A stretch of DNA of 39,185 nt from Ruminococcaceae bacterium UBA6413 (lineage in GTDB: Bacteria > Bacillota > Clostridia > Oscillospirales > Ruminococcaceae), in contig DJPL01000019.1 in assembly GCA_002437415.1 (NCBI GenBank), positions 1 through 39,185 on the forward strand, read 5' to 3'. A program made the translations under genes and the position numbers. Positions 1 through 8,462 of the stretch are shown one piece after another; positions within the stretch are counted from its first letter, which is position 1, and each line of letters starts with the position of its first letter. The notes beneath the pieces were generated by a model, which ran no database searches, had not been told where the DNA came from, and saw nothing but the letters and a program-made list of their open reading frames with translations.

Positions 1-112
1 GTCTTGCTTTCGCAAGCACTCGGTCGTTTCGCTTCGCTTCACTGGGCTACCAAGTCCAACGGAGCTTTAGCGGAGTGCACGAGCCTTGCGTAAGTAAGGC
101 TCAAACTTGCAC

Positions 113-232
113 CTGTTCCCTTTGGTGCTTTCCCTCGTTTATAGTAGCAACGTTATCACATAGAATAGCGAACCCGAGAAGTGCTATCTGACAAATAGCG
201 CTATCGGTAGCCTGCTACCACAATAAAAACAT
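113..232 (+). repeat. Structured intergenic repeat core, copy 1
   Basis: This stretch shares a core of about 120 nt with 28441-28560 (+), 38850-38970 (-) and, truncated, 7849-7925 (+). The core has an outer stem (GTAGCA near 149 pairing with TGCTAC near 218) and an inner stem (AGTGCTAT/ATAGCGCT) flanked by CCGA/TCGG. Positions 1-112 hold further GC-rich hairpins, for example GAGCCTT/AAGGCTC near 81-102, and no gene. The left end may be cut by the window edge. No coding capacity is seen in this copy. Confidence 0.75.
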
Positions 233-574
233 CAAACATTTCCGCTAGGCGAAAACAAAAAACAAAAAACCATATATCATTATTATACCACACTTCCCCC
301 ACACCCGCAACTTTCTTTTAAATTATCCACATTAAATGTATACCTGTTTCATTTCGAGTTATCCTATTAACAACCACCTTAAAACACCGTGAATTGTATG
401 TAACTTAACGTTAGTTAAAATTAGCTAAACGCATTTGTAACCGTGAAAATGTGTTTCACAGGCACTTGCTTAACAACACGGTGTAACAAAGTTAAGTTAA
501 TATCGCATTTGTATCTTATGCACATAAAACGCGAATATGTTTTATATGTTTTAGCTGAATTTCCTATATACTTA

Positions 575-602
575 TTGACTTTTAGCTAAAACGGTGTATA
601 AT
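575..602 (+). promoter_or_regulatory. Promoter of sugar ABC importer
   Basis: A -35 box TTGACT (575-580) and a -10 box TATAAT (597-602) are separated by 16 nt, about 100 nt upstream of the lipoprotein start. The region 241-574 upstream has no gene. It is AT-rich and holds several TTAGCTAAA and TTAACGTTAG-like words (near 409-430) that may be regulator sites. Confidence 0.8.
580..591. promoter_or_regulatory. Palindromic operator candidate in the spacer
   Basis: The perfect 12-nt palindrome TTTTAGCTAAAA fills the gap between the -35 and -10 boxes. A related word, AATTAGCTAAAC, lies near 419-430. The position suggests a repressor site for sugar-responsive control. The regulator is not encoded next to it, so its identity is unknown. 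Confidence 0.45.
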
Positions 603-611
603 CTTAAGTGA

Positions 612-687
612 ATTAAGCGAACGGAAATTAGCTTAATAAACATAAGCAAAATTCATTATTAAGGACAAGTGATTAAGTGCTTGTCCT
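612..687 (+). promoter_or_regulatory. Two hairpins in the 5' leader
   Basis: ATTAAGC (612-618) pairs with GCTTAAT (631-637), and AGGACAAG (662-669) pairs with CTTGTCCT (680-687). The second hairpin ends only a few bases before the AGAAAGGA ribosome binding site. It could stabilise the 5' end of the mRNA or affect translation. Confidence 0.45.
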
Positions 688-707
688 ACCAGAAAGGAAA
701 TTATCAC

Positions 708-2153
708 ATGAAAGCAAAGAAGATACTCGCAGGTATCCTTGCGGCAAGCACAGTAGTATCACTTGCGGCTTGCAGCAGTAACAATGCAACATCATCAACA
801 GGCAACACATCATCTACATCTGACGCATCTAAGACTGAAGAAAGCAAGAGCGATGCAACAACAGCTGACGAAGCTTCTTCAACAACTCCCTCGGGCGACA
901 AGATCACTCTTAAGGTGCTGACACACCGTACAGACCGTAAGGACGACGGCTCGCTTGACAAGATGACAGATGCTTTTGAAGAAAAGTACAACTGCACAGT
1001 TGAATATCAGTCATTCAAGGATTATGCCGGTGACGTTTCAACAATGATGAGCACTAAGGAATACGGCGACGTTCTGATGATTCCCGATACAGTAAAGCTC
1101 GAAGATCTTTCAAACTTCTTTGAACCCCTCGGTCAGTACGATGAGCTCAAGGATAAGTACAAGTGGGCTAACCAGAAGATGTACGAGGGTACAGTTTACG
1201 GACTTGCACACTTAGGCTCGGTAAGCGGCGGTATCTGCTACAACAAGCAGGTATGGGCAGACGCAGGTATCACGGAAATGCCCAAGACACCCGAAGAATT
1301 TATCGCTGACTTAAAGAAGATCAAGGAAAAGTTCCCCGACGTGATCCCTTACTACACAAACTTCAAGGAAGCAAGCTGGACAGCTTCTCAGTGGTCAAGC
1401 CTTGTAGTTCCTTCGTCAGGCGATCCCGACTTTGAAACAAACCTCATCGTAAACAAGGAGGACTTCTTCAAGGAGGGTCAGCCTTACTATAACGTATTCA
1501 AGCTGATGTATGATATATATTCAGATTCTTCTCTTATCGAGGGCGACCCGATGAGCTCTGACTGGGAAGGCTCAAAGCTTATGATAGCTAACGGCGAGGT
1601 TGCTACAATGACAATGGGCTCATGGGCAGTTTCACAGTTCCAGCAGGTTGCTAAGGACAACGGTCTTGATCCCGAAAACATCGGTTATATGCCCGCTCCC
1701 TTCACAAAGGACGGCAAGCAGTACGCACAGTATGCGGCAGACTACTGCATGGGCGTAAACAAGAACTCTTCCGATGATAAGAAGGATCTCGGCAAGAAGT
1801 ATATCGAATGGTTCATCGCCGAGTCAGGCTTCTCTGAGGCCGAAGGCGGTATCAATACACTTGAAGGAAGCAAGCTCCCCGATTACCTCTCAGCATTTGA
1901 CGGTTGTGAGTTCTTCACAGCAAATGCGGCTCCCGACGGTCTGACAGGTGTATTCAATGCAATTGATAAGGACTCAGAAGTAGGTATATGGGACGGCGAC
2001 TCTGCTAACTTCAAGCTCCAGCTTGCAGAAGCAGCATTCGCAGGCAAGGGCGATGACGGCTTTAAGGCCATCGCAGACTCCGTTAATCAGAAATGGGCGG
2101 CAACAAGAGATGCTAATGAAAAGCTCGCCGCTTATATCAAGGATAACGGCTAA
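708..2153 (+). CDS. ABC sugar-binding lipoprotein (CUT1 family)
   Basis: This 481-residue protein is an extracellular solute-binding protein of the SBP_bac_1 type that delivers a sugar or oligosaccharide to an ABC importer. A lipoprotein signal with the lipobox SLAAC (Cys 22) is followed by a Ser/Thr/Asp-rich tether to about residue 62 and then the two-lobed binding domain. I chose ATG 708 over the upstream GTG 669 because AGAAAGGAAA lies just before it and it gives a standard lipoprotein start; 669 would also place part of the leader hairpin inside the gene. The two permeases follow in the same direction. No ATPase is encoded here, as is usual where a shared MsmX-type ATPase serves several importers. 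The substrate cannot be told from sequence. Confidence 0.93.
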   Translation: MKAKKILAGILAASTVVSLAACSSNNATSSTGNTSSTSDASKTEESKSDATTADEASSTTPSGDKITLKVLTHRTDRKDDGSLDKMTDAFEEKYNCTVEYQSFKDYAGDVSTMMSTKEYGDVLMIPDTVKLEDLSNFFEPLGQYDELKDKYKWANQKMYEGTVYGLAHLGSVSGGICYNKQVWADAGITEMPKTPEEFIADLKKIKEKFPDVIPYYTNFKEASWTASQWSSLVVPSSGDPDFETNLIVNKEDFFKEGQPYYNVFKLMYDIYSDSSLIEGDPMSSDWEGSKLMIANGEVATMTMGSWAVSQFQQVAKDNGLDPENIGYMPAPFTKDGKQYAQYAADYCMGVNKNSSDDKKDLGKKYIEWFIAESGFSEAEGGINTLEGSKLPDYLSAFDGCEFFTANAAPDGLTGVFNAIDKDSEVGIWDGDSANFKLQLAEAAFAGKGDDGFKAIADSVNQKWAATRDANEKLAAYIKDNG

Positions 2154-2195
2154 TCAACGCTATCGTATTTTCTTCATAGATACTCCAAACACACA

Positions 2196-2233
2196 AACCC
2201 GTACGGAAAGGCGAAAGTCTTTCCGTATAGGTT
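2196..2233 (+). other. Intercistronic stem-loop after the lipoprotein gene
   Basis: TACGGAAAG (2202-2210) pairs with CTTTCCGTA (2219-2227), extended by AACC/GGTT across a small internal loop. No T-run follows, so it is more likely an mRNA-stabilising or processing hairpin that keeps lipoprotein message abundant than a full terminator. Confidence 0.6.
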
Positions 2234-2294
2234 TATATGGGAGTAATTAAAAAATTACAAAAATTAAAAATTATTTCTTGAAAGGACGGTAATT

Positions 2295-3215
2295 ATGGCT
2301 ACTTCAGGCGTTACCGCAGTTCAGAAACGACGTACACTCGGACAGTGGCTGAAAGGCTACACCGGTCAGAAATATATGACGACCGTACTGTTTCTGGCAA
2401 TACCTGTTGCACTGCTGATACTTTTCACTATCATTCCCGCAGTGAATATGGTGATATTCAGCTTCCAACAGCGTGACCAGCTTGGCGTAAATGTGCAGTG
2501 GGTAGGCTTTGACAACTACAAGACGCTGTTCACCGATATGTCATATCTCTCTACGCTTATCAACAGCTTGTACTACTTCATCGGTTCGTTTATACAGCTC
2601 GGACTTGCACTTTTCATAGCAACACTGCTTTGTTCAAAGATTAAACTCGCAGGATTGTTCAAGGGCATCATATTCTTCCCCTACCTTATGAACGGCGTTG
2701 CGGTCGCACTTATCTTCCAGCGCTTCTTCAGAGGCGATGACGGCGGTACGCTCAACTCCATAATAGCGCTTCTCGGCGCAGATCCCGTAAAGTGGCTGTC
2801 AAACGGCGCTATCAATAACTGGTGTCTGGTTTTCGCGTCTGTATGGCGTTATATCGGCTTTGATATATTGATGTTCATCGGCGCTATCCAGTCTATCTCG
2901 CCCGACATATACGAGGCGGCAGACCTTGACGGCGCGAACGCATGGCAGAAGTTCTGGCACATAATCTTCCCCGGCATCAGAACTATTATCGCTCTACAGC
3001 TTATCCTTGCTATCAAGGGTGCGGCTTCTGTATTTGAAATTCCGTATATCATCACGGGCGGTAAGATGGGAACGTCGACATTCGTTATCAAGACGATCGA
3101 AACCGGCTTCCAGTATCAGAAGATCGGACTTGCGTCCGCAATGGCTATCGTGCTTCTGTTTATCATAATAGTTATCACGGTGATACAAAAGATATTCTTC
3201 AAAGAAGAAAAGTAG
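2295..3215 (+). CDS. ABC sugar permease, MalF type
   Basis: This 306-residue inner-membrane permease is one half of the channel of the CUT1 sugar importer. Hydrophobic segments begin near residue 32 (LFLAIPVALLILFTII) and about six are visible. The EAA loop that contacts the ATPase is present near residues 205-229 (IYEAADLDGANAWQKFW then FPGI). The start ATG has AAAGGACGG upstream. The gene follows the lipoprotein after about 140 nt containing a stem-loop and precedes the second permease by 8 nt, so they form one operon. Confidence 0.93.
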   Translation: MATSGVTAVQKRRTLGQWLKGYTGQKYMTTVLFLAIPVALLILFTIIPAVNMVIFSFQQRDQLGVNVQWVGFDNYKTLFTDMSYLSTLINSLYYFIGSFIQLGLALFIATLLCSKIKLAGLFKGIIFFPYLMNGVAVALIFQRFFRGDDGGTLNSIIALLGADPVKWLSNGAINNWCLVFASVWRYIGFDILMFIGAIQSISPDIYEAADLDGANAWQKFWHIIFPGIRTIIALQLILAIKGAASVFEIPYIITGGKMGTSTFVIKTIETGFQYQKIGLASAMAIVLLFIIIVITVIQKIFFKEEK

Positions 3216-3223
3216 GTGAACTC

Positions 3224-4132
3224 ATGACAGACAATATCAAAACAAACGAAGCCGCAGAGCAGACCTCGTTCAATATGGAAAAGTACCGTTTCAAGGAAAC
3301 GCCGCACGGTGTCAGAGTTTTTATAAACGTACTGAAATATGCCGTTCTTGTTATAGCGTGCCTTATGGTTCTTGTGCCGCTGGTAGTTGTGCTTCTGGGT
3401 TCGCTGAAAAGTCACCAGGACTTCCTCAAGAGCGGAGCTTTCGAGCTCCCGAAGGTAGTAGAGCTTTCCAACTTCAAGACGGCTTTCATTCAGGGTAATG
3501 TGTTGAAGGGCTTTATCAACACGGCGATCATACTCGTATTCTCGTGCGTCGGCACTATAATCACAGGTACAATGACAGCCTTTGTCGTACAGCGTTTTAC
3601 GATGGTGTTCACAAAGCTTATCAAGAATATATTTCTTATCGCGGCTTTACTGCCCAACATCTCAATGCAGGTCACAGTGTTCCAGGTAGTGCACGCACTC
3701 GGACTTTACGACTCACTCGCCGCGCCGATAGTTCTTTATATCGGTACGGATATAGTATCTATCTATATCTTCATACAGTTCCTCAATAATATCTCGGTAT
3801 CTCTTGACGAGAGCGCGATACTTGACGGCTGTTCATATCCGCGCGTTTACTGGAGCATTATCCTCCCGATGCTCCGACCCGCAATAGCGACCGTGCTTGT
3901 AATAAAGTTCGTAAGCATATACAACGACTTCTATACAGCAAACCTGTATATGCCCAGTGACGGACTTCAGGTCGTATCTACGGCACTGTACAAGTTCATC
4001 GGTCCTTACGGCTCACAGTGGGAGATCATCTTCGCAGGTGTTATCATCTGTATTATTCCGACACTTGTAATTTTCCTTTCAATGCAGAAGTTCATTTACA
4101 GCAACCTTGTTTCGGGTTCTGTAAAGGAATAA
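3224..4132 (+). CDS. ABC sugar permease, MalG type
   Basis: This 302-residue membrane protein is the partner permease of the preceding gene. It has a cytoplasmic N-terminus of about 40 residues, then membrane segments beginning with YAVLVIACLMVLVPLVVVLL. An EAA-type loop lies near residues 190-214 (DESAILDGCSYPRVYW then LPMLRP), with the usual Glu-Ala partly replaced, as is common in MalG-like subunits. Its start lies 8 nt after the previous stop, with TAGGTGA as ribosome binding site. A strong terminator follows, which ends the three-gene importer operon without an ATPase gene. Confidence 0.92.
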   Translation: MTDNIKTNEAAEQTSFNMEKYRFKETPHGVRVFINVLKYAVLVIACLMVLVPLVVVLLGSLKSHQDFLKSGAFELPKVVELSNFKTAFIQGNVLKGFINTAIILVFSCVGTIITGTMTAFVVQRFTMVFTKLIKNIFLIAALLPNISMQVTVFQVVHALGLYDSLAAPIVLYIGTDIVSIYIFIQFLNNISVSLDESAILDGCSYPRVYWSIILPMLRPAIATVLVIKFVSIYNDFYTANLYMPSDGLQVVSTALYKFIGPYGSQWEIIFAGVIICIIPTLVIFLSMQKFIYSNLVSGSVKE

Positions 4133-4157
4133 TTGACAGCTCGGTTCTCCTTATAAT

Positions 4158-4201
4158 ATATTAAGCCACGCCCTGTCTTCCGACAGGGCGTGGCTTAATA
4201 T
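4158..4201. terminator. Bidirectional terminator between convergent genes
   Basis: A near-perfect 20-bp stem (4158-4177 with 4182-4201) has a TTCC loop and A/T-rich flanks on both sides. It separates the sugar operon (+) from the convergent membrane-protein gene (-). Confidence 0.85.
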
Positions 4202-4231
4202 TACGGTAAAATCAATGCTTAGTAGGGCATC

Positions 4232-6718
4232 TTATTCAATCAGTCCGTACTTGCAGGTGCCTATATACTTAAAGCCGTCCGCTGATATTTGATACAGCAA
4301 AATTGTGTTGTTGCCGTCATTCGGATCTACATCTGTGTCATCGTTCCATACGTATGCTCCGACATAACCGTAATATATATTTGTTGTGCCTGTTTCTTTC
4401 TGTATCATAGATGTATATACTGCACCGTTCTCGGTTGTATTGATAATATCGTACATTCTTTCGTATTTGTCGGTTTTTGATGCCGCTTTTCCGTTCTTTA
4501 CATCGGCAATATCAAGCTCGTCAAGATATGTAAGGGATAAGGTCTTATTTTTGAGTGGCTTGTTGTTATTGTCGTATATAAAGAAGCTTTCTTTATGCGG
4601 GTCTATTGAAATATAGCCGAATTTGTCGTAATTATCCCTTGTTACGGGCTGAGTAACCGTTATTACGCAATCTTCCGCATATTCACCTGTCACTGTTCTG
4701 AATTCATCAGAGCCGACATACGGTTTTGTACACTTTATGGTTTTATTGCCCTTGCTGAATGACACCTCACGGTAAATAACATCGGATATGTTGTAATAAT
4801 CCTTGTTGTTGATTCTGAAATGCAGGACGTTACCGTTGTCGTTTGCATAAAGTTTTCTTATACAGCCGTCCTCGCCCTTGCCGTAGTCCTTTATCACCGC
4901 TCCCGTAAACCATCTGTCCGTGGTATCGGTATCACAAAGTATATATTCCTTACCGCTGACTTCTATGCTTTCATAATACATATCCGCAAGGTCTGACAGG
5001 GTGAAATCGTTTGTTCCGTCTACAACCTCAAATTTGCCGGCGGGAAGAGTACCGGTTGTCAGATCAATATTTATAATGCTGTTACTGCTGCTTTCGGTCA
5101 CGGTGAATACGGCAAATCCGTTGTCGCCTGTAGTGGTCATCATAGGAGCGGCTATAACGTAAATGCCGTAGTCTATGCTGTCAAATGTGTGATCACTGCC
5201 GTCGGTATTAAAATAGGGTACTTCTGATATTTTGGTTTGCTCTATGGTTATGACTTCATCATTCGTAAGGAATGCCTTGTCAACCTTATAATAGAAAAGC
5301 ATACTCCTGTCAAGATCGGCTGCGCGACCTGTCATTCTCAGCGTTACATTAGTCGCAGTACCTGTCGGCTCGGGAGCGGGCGCGGAAGTTGTGGCTTCGG
5401 GCGCGGAAGTTGTGGCTTCGGGCGCGGAAGTTGTGGTTTCAGGAGCGGCAGTTGTGGTTTCGGGTGCGGCGGCTGTCTGTGGTGCGGTCGTGCTCTCGGT
5501 TTCGGGAGTTGTTGATGTTGCGACGGTCGTGGTTGAAGTCGTAGTGGCAACTGTTGTTGTCGCCGTTGTTTCTTCAGGTCTTGGTGAGTTGTCACTGTCA
5601 CTTACCACAGAGGTTATATCAACGGTTTTCGCAGCTGCCTCTATTTCGCTTGTAAGTCCGTAATTGAACATATAATTACGGCAGCAAAAAGCATTTTCAG
5701 GAACAATGTTAAAATAAGGCGAAACGACTATACGAAGCTTTCCGTCAACATATTTCATGGGTACATATCTGAGCTCAAACGTTTTGCTGTCGTTATCACC
5801 GTCTTTTGCGGTAAGAGATAACAGTATCAAAGAATTATGGCTTTCATCGGTATAAACAGCCGTGCAATACTGCGTATGTGCCGAGTACAGCTCGGTTACA
5901 GGAAGATCTTTGTCGATATTTATACCGAATTTTGATTTTGCGTTATTTTTATCTGCCGGCTGAATGTAATCGGGGCAGTAATTATAAAAATCTTCTGTGA
6001 AATTATCTGAGTGATTTCCCGTATATACCTGTGATACGGTATTTATAAATTCCTCTGAGGTGTCAAAGCCGAAATACGCCTTGTCGGCATAATAGAAACG
6101 ATCGTTTTCGTAATAGCCTGTGCCGACAAAGCAGTTGGCGCTGTTGTTTTTGAAGCTGTCAATTTCCTGTGTACTCATATCCGAGGATATGCCTACCGCC
6201 TTATTGCTGTCGGTAAGAACAATATATTTGTTCGTGATGTCAATTGCATTATCGAACAGATCAAGAATTTCGCTCTGAACCTGCTTATCTGTGCAGAAAA
6301 GACTGTCAAAATCATCAGCCGCACTGATTTTCGGAGTATCTGTGGATGGTATAGTATCTATCGGGTAATAAGTTATTTTACCCAGCTGTGCCCAGAATGC
6401 CTTGTCATCAACGAAAGTCATTCCGCTCTTTTCGGAATGTACCCTTGTGTTTTCCGCAGGAATTACTGCGTTATCGGCGGCGCTGTTGTCGCCTATCGAT
6501 ACGCTGATAGGTCCGCCCTGATTGTTAAGCATTGCAAAGTGAACGCCCACAGCCGCCGTTCCTACGGTAATTACAGCCGCGGCGGCAGTAGCGACATAGC
6601 GCCTTATCTGTCTTTTGAAGTCTACTGCGGGCTTAGCCTCGTTTATAAGGCGGTCAAGTCCGTTCTTTTTCTGCTCGGGCGTTGCGTTTATCTCGTCAAG
6701 TGCCTGTTTTACAGTCAT
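4232..6718 (-). CDS. Large single-pass membrane protein, likely anti-sigma factor or surface sensor
   Basis: This 828-residue protein begins with a basic cytoplasmic segment (residues 1-40, containing FKRQIRRYVA) and one membrane helix (about 41-65, Ala/Val-rich). A large extracellular part follows. A Thr/Pro/Ala low-complexity linker near residues 385-450 divides it into two folded parts of unknown family. Its start overlaps the stop of the upstream sigma-factor gene (TAATG), so the two are translationally coupled. By family knowledge a one-pass protein coupled to an ECF sigma factor usually binds the sigma in the cytoplasm. Here the cytoplasmic part is only about 40 residues with no recognisable ZAS zinc motif (HxxxCxxC). 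The extracellular part may sense the wall or a surface ligand. The function is inferred from context. Confidence 0.85.
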   Translation of the reverse strand: MTVKQALDEINATPEQKKNGLDRLINEAKPAVDFKRQIRRYVATAAAAVITVGTAAVGVHFAMLNNQGGPISVSIGDNSAADNAVIPAENTRVHSEKSGMTFVDDKAFWAQLGKITYYPIDTIPSTDTPKISAADDFDSLFCTDKQVQSEILDLFDNAIDITNKYIVLTDSNKAVGISSDMSTQEIDSFKNNSANCFVGTGYYENDRFYYADKAYFGFDTSEEFINTVSQVYTGNHSDNFTEDFYNYCPDYIQPADKNNAKSKFGINIDKDLPVTELYSAHTQYCTAVYTDESHNSLILLSLTAKDGDNDSKTFELRYVPMKYVDGKLRIVVSPYFNIVPENAFCCRNYMFNYGLTSEIEAAAKTVDITSVVSDSDNSPRPEETTATTTVATTTSTTTVATSTTPETESTTAPQTAAAPETTTAAPETTTSAPEATTSAPEATTSAPAPEPTGTATNVTLRMTGRAADLDRSMLFYYKVDKAFLTNDEVITIEQTKISEVPYFNTDGSDHTFDSIDYGIYVIAAPMMTTTGDNGFAVFTVTESSSNSIINIDLTTGTLPAGKFEVVDGTNDFTLSDLADMYYESIEVSGKEYILCDTDTTDRWFTGAVIKDYGKGEDGCIRKLYANDNGNVLHFRINNKDYYNISDVIYREVSFSKGNKTIKCTKPYVGSDEFRTVTGEYAEDCVITVTQPVTRDNYDKFGYISIDPHKESFFIYDNNNKPLKNKTLSLTYLDELDIADVKNGKAASKTDKYERMYDIINTTENGAVYTSMIQKETGTTNIYYGYVGAYVWNDDTDVDPNDGNNTILLYQISADGFKYIGTCKYGLIE
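5363..5470 (-). repeat. Tandem 21-nt repeats in the Thr/Pro linker
   Basis: Units related to GCGGAAGTTGTGGCTTCGGGC recur about every 21 nt and encode the TTTSAPEA-type linker of the surrounding gene. Such tracts expand and contract by slippage, so linker length may vary between strains. The open frames on the other strand here are by-products of the repeat. Confidence 0.8.
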
Positions 6719-7206
6719 TATTCTACGCTCCTTTCATCGCCGAGGACATTCCTTAACAGCTCACGCGCCTTTTGCAGTCTTGAACGCACGGCAGATGGCG
6801 TGATATGAAGCATATGTCCTATTTCATCGCTTGAGTATCCGTCATAATAAAACAGATACACAGGTATTTTGAGATTATCGGGAAGATCCGAAAGCGCATA
6901 AAGAAGCTCCTTTGCCTCACTGATTATACCGCTGTCGGGGATATTGTCGGACAGCGGCTCATTTTTCCTGCTTGCGGCTTTCAGCATATTTTTACATATG
7001 TTTGAAGCCACACGGATAAGCCATGCCTTTTCGTGCTTCTCGCTTTCAAATCGTTTTCCTGTTTCGATAGCCTTAAGAAAGGTGTTATGTACCGCGTCCT
7101 CCGAGTCGTGGGCGTTTTTCAGATACATAAAGCTCACTCTGTACAGCGTGTCGTAATTACGCAGATACAGCTCTCTTATGCTTTCGGAAGAATAATCTGA
7201 CGTCAT
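6718..7206 (-). CDS. ECF-type RNA polymerase sigma factor
   Basis: This 162-residue sigma-70 family factor has region 2 at about residues 14-80 (YLRNYDTLYRVSFMYLKNA, then DSEDAVHNTFLKA and KAWLIRVASNICKN) and region 4 at about 105-155 (LPDNLKIPVYLFYYDGYSS, then a helix-turn-helix TPSAVRSRLQKARELL). There is no region 3, as in ECF sigmas. The ATG has GGGGGAACG upstream. It directs RNA polymerase to a small regulon that probably includes its own promoter and is probably held by the coupled membrane protein downstream. Confidence 0.93.
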   Translation of the reverse strand: MTSDYSSESIRELYLRNYDTLYRVSFMYLKNAHDSEDAVHNTFLKAIETGKRFESEKHEKAWLIRVASNICKNMLKAASRKNEPLSDNIPDSGIISEAKELLYALSDLPDNLKIPVYLFYYDGYSSDEIGHMLHITPSAVRSRLQKARELLRNVLGDERSVE

Positions 7207-7241
7207 AAATCGTTCCCCCTGAGTTTTTTCTCTCTTAACCT

Positions 7242-7271
7242 ATAATACAACTGAAAGGGTCGTTTTGTCTA
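7242..7271 (-). promoter_or_regulatory. Candidate promoter of the sigma factor operon
   Basis: On the minus strand TAGACA (7271-7266) and TATTAT (7247-7242) are separated by 18 nt, upstream of the sigma gene. It could equally be an ECF-type promoter whose -35 is in the nearby AAAACGACCC; the sequence does not decide. Confidence 0.35.
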
Positions 7272-7334
7272 TCGGAAAATTAAAAATTCGCAAAATCGTA
7301 GAATTTTATCAACTAGGCGGTGTTCAGATGTATC

Positions 7335-7440
7335 ACCAACACCGCTGAAAACATTTTCCGTGCCAATAAGGTGTTAATAATTTCGTGAGTGTATCAGTGC
7401 AACTGCACTGCCACCGAAACTTCTAAAAAACGCACTGTGG
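7335..7440 (+). repeat. Dispersed repeat of about 105 nt, single copy
   Basis: This matches two tandem copies at 27986-28054 and 28089-28191. Shared blocks are CCAACANCGCTGAAAAC, TAATAATTTCGTGAGTGTATC and a tail AAAAAACGCACT. It lies between the sigma-factor promoter and the ribosomal protein operon, with no gene. Confidence 0.75.
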
Positions 7441-7480
7441 TTTAGCGTTGTTAAAAAAAGAAGTATCACACTTGGCTTAT

Positions 7481-7543
7481 GAACGCTCTGTTGGTTTCGC
7501 GTCCTGCGAAACTTTGGGCGTTCAACATCGGGCATCCTTGCCC
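7481..7543 (+). repeat. Twin-hairpin repeat, copy C
   Basis: Hairpin 1 has an outer stem GAACGC/GCGTTC, an internal loop TCTGTT opposite TTGG, and an inner stem GTTTCGC/GCGAAAC. Hairpin 2 is GGGC-ATCCTT-GCCC (7530-7543). The same two-hairpin layout recurs at 9297-9360 (-), 12294-12357 (+) and 12404-12468 (-), with different stem sequences but the same loops. Confidence 0.75.
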
Positions 7544-7595
7544 TTCCCTTGTGTAAAGGTGAGCTTCTGTTGCTGAGTTAAACTCAGTCAACTCT

Positions 7596-7769
7596 TGAGG
7601 GATTGTTAGCGGAGGTGATGGCAGAAGTGAAAAAGTTAGTAGCAAACGATCCCTCAGTCTTGACGGCAGATAAGGTATGTGTAATATGAATGGTGTAAGC
7701 ATCGCTGAATATGATTGTATTGAAAACAAGTAAGCCTTGCCGCAAGCCAGCTCCCTTTAGCAAGGGAGC
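7596..7769. repeat. Palindromic intergenic DNA (GAGGGAT and GCTCCC arms)
   Basis: TGAGGGATTGTTAGC (7596-7610) is the inverted partner of GCAAACGATCCCTCA (7642-7656). A second hairpin, GCTCCCTT-TAGC-AAGGGAGC, lies at 7750-7769. Such GAGGGAT/GGCTCCC words are, as I recall, common in intergenic repeats of gut Clostridia, so this is probably a decayed non-coding repeat. No gene is supported in 7207-7958. Confidence 0.55.
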
Positions 7770-7848
7770 CAAGATTAGTGAGGCGTTTGGCGGAGCGCGT
7801 GATTATTTATTAAATTGTTAGAGCGGATAAAAAACAGCGCGGCAGTAG

Positions 7849-7925
7849 TCTCTTTGGTTCTTCCCCTCGTTAATAACAGCAACGTTATTAAACAGAATAT
7901 AGCGCCCCCGAGAAATGCTACCCGC
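7849..7925 (+). repeat. Structured intergenic repeat core, copy 3 (3' truncated)
   Basis: Positions 7862-7925 match the core of copies at 113-232 and 28441-28560 (CCCTCGTTAATA, CAGCAACGTTATTAA, CCCGAGAAATGCT). Homology stops just after the first arm of the inner hairpin, so this copy cannot form the full fold. It ends about 30 nt before the rplL terminator. Confidence 0.7.
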
Positions 7926-7958
7926 ACAACATAATATCAACTTTCCCTAACATAACAA

Positions 7959-7984
7959 AAAGGACGGGTAAAAACCCGTCCTTT
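7959..7984 (-). terminator. Terminator of rplJ-rplL
   Basis: The stem AAAGGACGGGT/ACCCGTCCTTT (11 bp, 4-nt loop) is followed on the minus strand by TTTTTG, directly after the rplL stop. Confidence 0.92.
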
Positions 7985-8008
7985 GAAAAAGCGTATTCAG
8001 CGCAAAAC

Positions 8009-8383
8009 TTACTTGAGTTCAACCTTAGCGCCTGCTTCTTCGAGCTTAGCCTTGATTTCCTCAGCTTCAGCCTTAGAAGCGCCTTCCTTGATAGCCTTAG
8101 GAGCAGCTTCAACGAGCTCCTTAGCTTCCTTAAGACCAAGGCCGCAAACGTCCTTAACAGCCTTGATAACTGCCATCTTAGCATCACCGAATGATGCGAG
8201 AACTACGTCAAATTCTGTCTTTTCTTCAGCTGCTGCTGCGCCGCCTGCTGCGGGGCCTGCTACTGAAACTGCTGCTGCAGATACACCGAATTCTTCTTCG
8301 AGAGCCTTAACGAGCTCGTTGAGCTCTAATACTGATAAGCCCTTTACTTCTTCAATCATAGCTAAAATTTTCTCTGAAGCCAT
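8009..8383 (-). CDS. rplL: 50S ribosomal protein L7/L12
   Basis: This 124-residue protein is the L7/L12 stalk subunit that recruits translation factors to the ribosome. The N-terminal dimerisation helices (IEEVKGLSVLELNELVKALE) are followed by an Ala/Gly-rich hinge (residues 37-55). The conserved C-terminal domain ends EEAGAKVELK and includes KTEFDVVLASFGDAKMAVIK and GLGLKEAKELVEAAPKAIKE. The length is normal for the family. It lies 79 nt after rplJ on the same strand, with a small GCGGC/GCCGC hairpin in the gap, and is followed by a strong terminator. Confidence 0.98.
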   Translation of the reverse strand: MASEKILAMIEEVKGLSVLELNELVKALEEEFGVSAAAVSVAGPAAGGAAAAEEKTEFDVVLASFGDAKMAVIKAVKDVCGLGLKEAKELVEAAPKAIKEGASKAEAEEIKAKLEEAGAKVELK

Positions 8384-8462
8384 TTTAATTATCCTCCGTT
8401 AATATGTTTTCATTGTTTGTGTTGCGGCTTTATTTATGCCGCCGTTTCTGTCCGCGCAAAAA

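Noticed and set aside
5237..5663. Open frames on both strands across the Thr/Pro linker of the surface protein gene
   Set aside because: They arise from the 21-nt tandem repeat lacking stops in several frames; the minus-strand frame of the 828-residue protein is supported by ribosome binding, coupling and domain layout.
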